A DNA stretch of 11,247 bases from Actinomycetota bacterium. GTDB lineage: Bacteria > Actinomycetota > Thermoleophilia > UBA2241. The translations under genes and the position numbers were made by a program. Below, one piece after another: positions 6,951-11,247 of this stretch. Numbering within the stretch: position 1 is the stretch's first letter; every line of letters starts with the position of its first letter. The stretch lies in assembly GCA_003157715.1 (NCBI GenBank), contig PMKK01000122.1, forward strand, positions 1 through 11,247, read 5' to 3'. Below the pieces are notes generated by a model that ran no database searches, had not been told where the DNA came from, and worked only from the letters and a program-made list of their open reading frames with translations.

Positions 6951-6970
6951 GCGCGCGCCGCGACGCGCGC
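6951..6970. terminator. GC hairpin between convergent genes
   Basis: GCGCGCG (6951-6957) and CGCGCGC (6964-6970) flank a six-base loop, CCGCGA, in the 34-bp gap between the stop codons of the plus-strand unit (6949) and the minus-strand MgtE_N/CBS gene (6984). Its position suits a two-way terminator. There is no T-tract, and alternating CG can also form other structures, so this is tentative. Confidence 0.4.
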
Positions 6971-6983
6971 CGCGCGAGCCTAC

Positions 6984-8246
6984 CTAGTGAAAGAGCCGCG
7001 GCAGGCGCTTCTTCCAGTCGGCCGGCACGATCGCGTCGAGCGCGTCGTCGAGGGTGACCACGCCGATCAGACGCCGCTGCTCGTCGGTGACCGGCAAAGC
7101 CAGCAGATCGTATTTGGTCATCAGCCGCCCGACCTCGTCTTCTTCGGTGTCGACCGTGGCCCGCGGCCAGTCGGGGTCCATGAGCTGCGCGAGGGTGTCG
7201 TCGGGCGGCGCCAGCACCAGGTCGGCCAGGCTGAGCGCGCCCAGCAGCCGGCGCTCGTCGTCGACGACGAAGATCGCCGCGAGCGCCGTGTCGCCGGGCT
7301 GCTGCTCGCGGATGCGCACGAGTGCCCCGGCGGCGTCGAGCGCGCCCGGCAGGGCCACCACATCGGTGGTCATGAGGGCGCCCGCCGAGTGCTCGGGGTG
7401 GCTGGCGAGGCCGCGCAGCGCCAGGGCGAGGTCGGCCGGCAGACGGGCCAGGATCTCCTCGGCGACCTCGTCGGGAAGGTCGGCCAGCATGTCGGCGGCG
7501 TCGTCGGGCTCGATGTGCTTGATCACGGCGGCGGCCCGTCGGCGCGGCATCTCGACGAGGGCCGCCGAGACGAGCTCGTCGTCCATCTCCTCGAGCGTGT
7601 CGGCGGCCAGCGGCGCGTTCAGCGCGGCCAGCACGGCGGCGCGCTGGTGCGGGCCGACCTGGCCGATGACGTCGGCGAGGTCGGCCGGATGGAGCTCGGC
7701 GATCTCGGTGAAGGCCTCGATGAAGTTGGCCCGCGAAAGACGCACTGAGATGAGATTGACGTCGTCCCAGGGCACGAAGTCGCCGGGACGGGCGCGCAGG
7801 CGCCGCGACAGGAACCCCAGGCCCATGCGCCGCATGACGGCGCCGCTCGAGGCATCGACGCCGTGTACCACGAGGCGGCCGTCGGCGACCTCGAGCAGCA
7901 CGTCCTGGACGCGGATGAACTTGCGCCGTTCGACGTCGAGCACCTGATGATCGAGCACGGCGTCGACCAGGGCGACCTCTTCGCCCGACAGCGACGCCGC
8001 CTTGAGCTCGCGTGCCGGGGCGTTCAGGACCAGGCGCCGCCCGTCGACGTCGATCTCGCCGATCTGCGGCCACGCCGCGCGCAGCTGTTCGTCGGCGCGA
8101 CCGACGATGAAGGCGGTGACCGAAGGCGGGTCGGAGGCCAGCGAGGCAAGGACGTCGAGCAACTCGCCCAGCTCGGCGCCGGCCGCATCGACGACGGTCA
8201 TCGATTCGAGTTCGGAGAGCGCTAATCGGCCGGGGGCGGCATCCAC
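6984..8246 (-). CDS. PRC-barrel/MgtE_N/CBS-domain protein without a transport domain
   Basis: 420 aa from GTG 8246. Domains in order: a PRC-barrel-like part (about 8-85, LALSELESMTVVDAAGAELG), a second similar beta part (about 105-170, RRKFIRVQDVLLEV), the helical MgtE_N superhelix (about 180-285, LHPADLADVIGQV and IEPDDAADMLADLPDE), then a CBS pair (about 286-345 and 350-405, starting SAGALMTTDVVALP). In true MgtE Mg2+ channels a plug helix and five membrane helices follow; here the protein ends with WKKRLPRLFH and has no membrane segment. It therefore looks like a free-standing Mg2+- or nucleotide-sensing module; similar stand-alone proteins occur in actinobacteria. The start is not certain: AAAGGA lies 13 bases before the GTG, and ATG 8201 is an alternative that would cut the first strand. 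Confidence 0.87.
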   Translation of the reverse strand: MDAAPGRLALSELESMTVVDAAGAELGELLDVLASLASDPPSVTAFIVGRADEQLRAAWPQIGEIDVDGRRLVLNAPARELKAASLSGEEVALVDAVLDHQVLDVERRKFIRVQDVLLEVADGRLVVHGVDASSGAVMRRMGLGFLSRRLRARPGDFVPWDDVNLISVRLSRANFIEAFTEIAELHPADLADVIGQVGPHQRAAVLAALNAPLAADTLEEMDDELVSAALVEMPRRRAAAVIKHIEPDDAADMLADLPDEVAEEILARLPADLALALRGLASHPEHSAGALMTTDVVALPGALDAAGALVRIREQQPGDTALAAIFVVDDERRLLGALSLADLVLAPPDDTLAQLMDPDWPRATVDTEEDEVGRLMTKYDLLALPVTDEQRRLIGVVTLDDALDAIVPADWKKRLPRLFH

Positions 8247-8605
8247 GAAAGTGTGGTCATCCTTTCTTGTCGGCGTCGCGCAGCCGCCAAAGATACGGCG
8301 GCGCGGGGGTTCTGTCAAACTCTCCAGGACGAGTGCTGAAGGGTGGCGGACCGAACGGAGGAAGCACCGCATCCTCCCAGTTCAGCTTCAACGCAGGGCC
8401 AGGGGCGTGGCGCCCGAGAAGCGGGTTGACCGAGTCCGATATCTGTTTGGACCGTGCCCGACTCGCGAAGTGCCTTGTCTGCCGATGTCTGTTCTCTCGC
8501 CCCAGCGATCTTGCGAATCTCAACGAGCTCGGGGGGTTGGCGAACGATTCCGTAAGAGCGGCCCGGCCGTCCTGTTCGCGCCCGCTTGATCACGATGAGC
8601 CGTTC
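8247..8605. other. Intergenic region upstream of the MgtE_N/CBS gene
   Basis: A 359-bp stretch between the stop of the RCC1 lipoprotein gene and the start of the MgtE_N/CBS gene, both on the minus strand. It holds a strong promoter at 8290-8318. The rest (8319-8605) has short open frames on both strands, up to about 90 codons, but none has a ribosome site, recognisable family motifs or third-base GC bias like the neighbours. No tRNA or obvious structured RNA was seen. It may be a decayed gene; I cannot name one. Confidence 0.6.
8290..8318 (-). promoter_or_regulatory. Strong predicted sigma-70-type promoter of the MgtE_N/CBS gene
   Basis: On the minus strand, a perfect TTGACA (8318-8313) and TATCTT (8295-8290) are 17 bp apart. 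Transcription should begin near 8283, giving a leader of about 37 bases before GTG 8246. The leader contains AAGAAAGGATG; its ATG (8260) opens a 12-codon frame in another phase, ending at TAG 8224-8222 beyond the GTG start. Confidence 0.8.
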
Positions 8606-10462
8606 TCACTGAGCACTCCACTCCGATTGCGTGTTGGTGAACCCTCCGTAGAGGTGGACAGTGAGCTTCCAGGAGTGGCCGTTCTTGTTGCTGGCTGTGT
8701 AGCTGAAGTCGCCTACAGCGTCACCAAGAACCATCGGCCCACCGGTGAGGGCGTTCCTGAGATGCGGTGCGCCCTTCCATTTCCAGAATGCACCGCCGGG
8801 CAAAAGGGAGGCTCGGGTTGGATACGGCGTGCCCGGATACCCCTTGACGGCCTGCGCAAGCATGTCGAGGTCATTGTTGATTGCCACGTTCGCCTGCCAA
8901 CCGCGCAGCTCACTGGCCAACTGCTTCGGGGAACCTGTCGCCCTCTCGAGGGTGAGGGCGAGAGCCGTCTTGTCAGTGAAGGGCGCACGGATCGAGTCGG
9001 CCCAGACAAGCCTTCGACCGCCGTCGATCAGATAAAGCCACCAGCGCTCCGACTCGCGGCGCGTAGTGACAAGCGAGCCATTCGGTTCGCGCTTCGTCTG
9101 CATGAAGTGAAAGACAAGGCGACCGTTCTCGAGTGGCACGGCCTGCGTGGCGACCATCATTGGCGGTGCTTCCAGCACGTAGCCCGCCCCGACGCGGTGG
9201 ATGTAGAAGAGATGAGGTTGATACGCCGCCTTGGCCCCAGGCCAGCGCCAGTAGCCCAAGAGCCCCCGCCCCCGCGTTGACGAGACCGGCGTCGGCACGT
9301 CGCGCTGGTTGAGATCGCCGAGACCAAGTTGGCCGTAGTTGTTCTCGCCCATCGCCCACAGCGCGCCGTCTTTCGTGAGGGCTCGGGTGTCATAGGCGCC
9401 GCCCGATGCGCTTGCCCAGTCGTTGGCCCCGCCGACCTGAGTCGGGGCATCGACAGGGTTGTTGGTGTTGCCCAGGCCGAGCTGTCCGTCGACGTCGTTG
9501 CCCCAGCCCCACAGCGTGCCGTTCGTCTTGATGGCCAAGGTATGGGCAAAGCCGCAGTAGACGGCTGCCCAGTCATCGTCGTGACCGATCTGGTGCGGAC
9601 GGAGATGGGGCGAGGTGTCGGAACCGCCAAGGGCAAGCGGGTCCGAGATGTTGTCGCCCCAGCCCCAGATGGTGTCGTCACTCTTCAGGGCAAGCGTGCG
9701 ATCACCGCCGCACGAGACCGCGACCCAATCGTGAGCGTTGCCGACATGGGTTGGACTGTGCCGGTCCGTGGTGTCACCGAGGCCGAGCTGTCCGTAGTCG
9801 TTGCGACCCCACGCCCAGAGGGTGCCGTCCTTCTGAATGGCCAAGGCATGGGCGTCACCGCAAGAGACCGAGACCCAGTCGTGCAAGGTGCCGACCTCAG
9901 TCGGCCTGTTCCTGCCGTTGGTGTCGCCCAAGCCGAGCATGCCGGAGTCGTTCCAGCCCCAGGCCCAGAGGCTGCCGTCGCGCTTGATCGCTACGGAGTA
10001 CTGGTCGCCGCAGGACACGCTCGCCCAGTCGTGGGCCGTGCCTATGCGCGTCGGGTTGGACCTGTCTGTCGTGTCGCCGATCCCAAGCCCGCCAGTCATG
10101 TTCCAGCCCCAGGCCCAGAGGCTGCCGTCGCGCTTGATCGCAAGCGTGAGACCAAAGCCACAGGCGACGGTCGCCCAGTCGTGAGCGTGGCCGACTTGCG
10201 TCGGAGCGGCTCGACCCACCCGGTCGCCCAAGCCGAGCTGCCCGTAGTTGTTCGCACCCCAGGTCCACAGGGTGCCGTTCTTCTTGAGGGCACCTGTGAA
10301 GACGTCCCCACAAGAAACCGCAGCCCAATCGTACTCTGTCGGCGTAGCAAGCGGCGACGGGCTCGTCGCGGAGGAAGTCGCTGAGACCTGCTGAGTGCAA
10401 CCGGCCGCAAGCAGAGCCGCCAGCAGCAGGGCAGCGGTAGCCACGCGAGAGTGAGCGCGCAC
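8606..10462 (-). CDS. RCC1-repeat beta-propeller lipoprotein with pilin-like C-terminal segment
   Basis: 618 aa, complete. GTG 10462 has an excellent ribosome site (AAGGGAGG, seven bases away). The lipoprotein signal ends LLAAGC, so C22 would be lipidated, and a Ser/Thr/Pro linker follows. Seven repeats of about 50 residues come next (about 43-93, 94-143, 144-193, 194-243, 244-295, 296-346, 347-396), each built on HDWxxVSCG, GTLWxWG and NxYGQLGLGD: one full seven-bladed RCC1 propeller. The C-terminal 220 residues start with a beta-rich part (LLGYWRWPG to about residue 510). They end with a segment that looks like a major-pseudopilin head without its N-terminal helix: NDLDMLAQAVKGYPGTPYPT, then NALTGGPMVLGDAVGDFSY. 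It should sit on the outer face of the membrane, probably binding a protein or polymer; the ligand is unknown. GC is lower than in the neighbours. Confidence 0.88.
   Translation of the reverse strand: MRAHSRVATAALLLAALLAAGCTQQVSATSSATSPSPLATPTEYDWAAVSCGDVFTGALKKNGTLWTWGANNYGQLGLGDRVGRAAPTQVGHAHDWATVACGFGLTLAIKRDGSLWAWGWNMTGGLGIGDTTDRSNPTRIGTAHDWASVSCGDQYSVAIKRDGSLWAWGWNDSGMLGLGDTNGRNRPTEVGTLHDWVSVSCGDAHALAIQKDGTLWAWGRNDYGQLGLGDTTDRHSPTHVGNAHDWVAVSCGGDRTLALKSDDTIWGWGDNISDPLALGGSDTSPHLRPHQIGHDDDWAAVYCGFAHTLAIKTNGTLWGWGNDVDGQLGLGNTNNPVDAPTQVGGANDWASASGGAYDTRALTKDGALWAMGENNYGQLGLGDLNQRDVPTPVSSTRGRGLLGYWRWPGAKAAYQPHLFYIHRVGAGYVLEAPPMMVATQAVPLENGRLVFHFMQTKREPNGSLVTTRRESERWWLYLIDGGRRLVWADSIRAPFTDKTALALTLERATGSPKQLASELRGWQANVAINNDLDMLAQAVKGYPGTPYPTRASLLPGGAFWKWKGAPHLRNALTGGPMVLGDAVGDFSYTASNKNGHSWKLTVHLYGGFTNTQSEWSAQ
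9951..10141. repeat. Pair of identical 41-bp blocks within the RCC1 gene
   Basis: Positions 9951-9991 and 10101-10141 are base-for-base identical and exactly 150 bp (50 codons, one propeller blade) apart. They encode the same part of blades 2 and 3, around AIKRDGSLWAWGWN. Other blades are diverged at these positions, so this pair reflects a recent blade duplication or gene conversion. Confidence 0.85.
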
Positions 10463-10746
10463 CGAAAGCCCTCCCTTGATTGCTCACAACCCTTGGCAAC
10501 ACTACTCCAATCGGACGGGAGCAACACGTTGCCGTCGCAGCGCACTGAACATTGGTGCCGCGCTCTCGCATATCTACCTGCTTGCGGCAGCGGCGGAAGG
10601 CTCACGAAGACACCGCGTGTCACGCTTGGGCCGGTCTTCACGCCGCCTATCCCTACAACGGAGCGTTTGACCCCCTCAGACGCGTTCACATACGCTGCCT
10701 TTCGGGGAATCCAGTACCTTTCCGATCACGGGTCTTAGGAGGTCGC
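10463..10746. promoter_or_regulatory. Divergent intergenic region between RCC1 lipoprotein and purine permease
   Basis: 284 bp separate the two divergent starts, so both promoters should lie here. For the permease the best match is TTGACC (10667-10672) with TACGCT (10691-10696) at 18-bp spacing, which is weak at the -10. For the lipoprotein gene no pair stands out. I saw no purine-riboswitch-like pairing before the permease. The G+C is about 60%, below the window average. Confidence 0.4.
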
Positions 10747-11247
10747 ATGTCTGTGGGGTCTGACACCGTCACCCCGGTTTCGGCGCCGGGCGGGGGACTG
10801 CTCGAACGCTTCTTCAAGTTCAAGACCAACGGCACGACGCTGCGGCGTGACACGATGGCGGGCCTCACGACCTTCATGGTCATGTCGTACATCATCTTCG
10901 TGAACCCGTCGATCCTCAGCTTCGCGGGCATCCCGAGCCTGGCGCCCAAGGGGCTGCCGTTCGCCGCCGTGCTTACCTCGACCTGTCTCGTGGCCGCGGT
11001 CATGACGCTCGTCATGGGTCTCTACACCAACCGCGCCTACGCCCTGGCGCCGGGCCTGGGCATCAACGCCGTGGTCGCCTTCAGCCTGGTGGCCGCCGGC
11101 GGTCTCACCATGAAGGGCGCCATGGGCATCGTCGTGATGGAGGGCATCGTCATCACGATCCTCGTGCTGACCGGCCTGCGCACCGCCATCTTCAAGGCCA
11201 TCCCGCTGCCGCTCAAGAAGGCAATCGCCATCGGCATCGGCTTCTTC
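10747..11247 (+). CDS. NCS2-family purine permease, AzgA/PbuG type (3' end cut by window edge)
   Basis: The first 167 residues of a membrane transporter that would import adenine, guanine and/or hypoxanthine with protons. ATG 10747 follows a near-perfect AGGAGG at 10737-10742. Motifs of the AzgA-like branch are visible: NGTTLRRDTMAGLTTFMVMS with YIIFVNPSIL (28-57), and the conserved APGLGINAVVAF (101-112), which is APGMGLNAFFAF-like in relatives. Four hydrophobic segments are present so far, at about 40-60, 72-92, 105-118 and 125-143, and the cut falls at AIAIGIGFF in the next one. Full-length members have about 430-480 residues. Which purine it prefers cannot be said from this part. It is transcribed away from the RCC1 lipoprotein gene. 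Confidence 0.93.
   Translation, partial: MSVGSDTVTPVSAPGGGLLERFFKFKTNGTTLRRDTMAGLTTFMVMSYIIFVNPSILSFAGIPSLAPKGLPFAAVLTSTCLVAAVMTLVMGLYTNRAYALAPGLGINAVVAFSLVAAGGLTMKGAMGIVVMEGIVITILVLTGLRTAIFKAIPLPLKKAIAIGIGFF

Noticed and set aside
6984..8246. A full magnesium transporter MgtE
   Set aside because: The protein ends just after the second CBS domain and has no hydrophobic segments, so it should not be called a transporter.
8257..8523. A small minus-strand gene of 88 codons upstream of the MgtE_N/CBS gene
   Set aside because: It has no ribosome site or family motif, and it runs straight through the near-perfect promoter at 8290-8318.
9329..10384. A 351-codon plus-strand frame opposite the RCC1 gene
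   Set aside because: Its repetitive translation (VAPAPGPEAAVALD-like) mirrors the propeller repeats on the other strand, which have a signal peptide and a good ribosome site.
10463..10746. A purine riboswitch ahead of the AzgA-type permease
   Set aside because: I could not find the conserved purine-aptamer core or its paired stems; the ribosome site is simply a strong AGGAGG.

Overview
The window is GC-rich DNA, about 70% G+C in most of it. It is densely packed and most likely comes from an actinobacterium (Actinomycetota). The reasons are the BldG-like STAS protein beside topA and tmk, the frequent GTG starts, the single-gene PRC-barrel/MgtE_N/CBS protein and the AzgA-type permease. A deep, Coriobacteriia- or Thermoleophilia-like lineage would fit the archaeal-style topoisomerase I and the pilin-like domain, but that placement is a guess. 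No rRNA, tRNA, transposase or CRISPR array was found.

Left part (1-5801), all on the minus strand and read from right to left: a metal-dependent amidohydrolase/deaminase (5801-4368); a membrane-anchored TPR protein whose ATG overlaps the deaminase stop codon (4368-3700); a STAS anti-sigma-factor antagonist (3557-3213); a 314-bp gap holding a 23-bp tandem repeat and a GC hairpin; DNA topoisomerase I (2898-613); and thymidylate kinase, which overlaps topA and runs off the left edge. The deaminase has a good promoter, TTGCGC-17-TATACT at 5877-5905. The later genes could be read from it or from internal promoters that I could not identify.

Middle (5802-8319): divergent from the deaminase is a two-gene plus-strand unit with a perfect TATAAT -10. 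It holds a small Asp23/Gls24-family protein and, overlapping it by four bases, a protein resembling a degenerate GNAT acetyltransferase. It converges on a minus-strand gene for a soluble PRC-barrel/MgtE_N/CBS protein with no transport domain, driven by a near-consensus TTGACA-17-TATCTT promoter.

Right part (8320-11247): a region of lower G+C (about 58-65% in sampled lines) holds a 359-bp gap with no convincing gene and a 618-residue lipoprotein. The lipoprotein has seven RCC1-type repeats of about 50 residues, enough for one complete seven-bladed propeller, and a C-terminal part that ends in a pseudopilin-like segment. Divergent from it, after a 284-bp gap, a strong ribosome site starts an AzgA-type purine permease cut by the right edge.

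The most unusual items are the RCC1-propeller/pilin-like lipoprotein, the 23-bp repeat array just upstream of topA, the MgtE regulatory module without a channel, and the archaeal-type TopA with a disordered insert. I see no clear multi-gene defence or biosynthetic system here.
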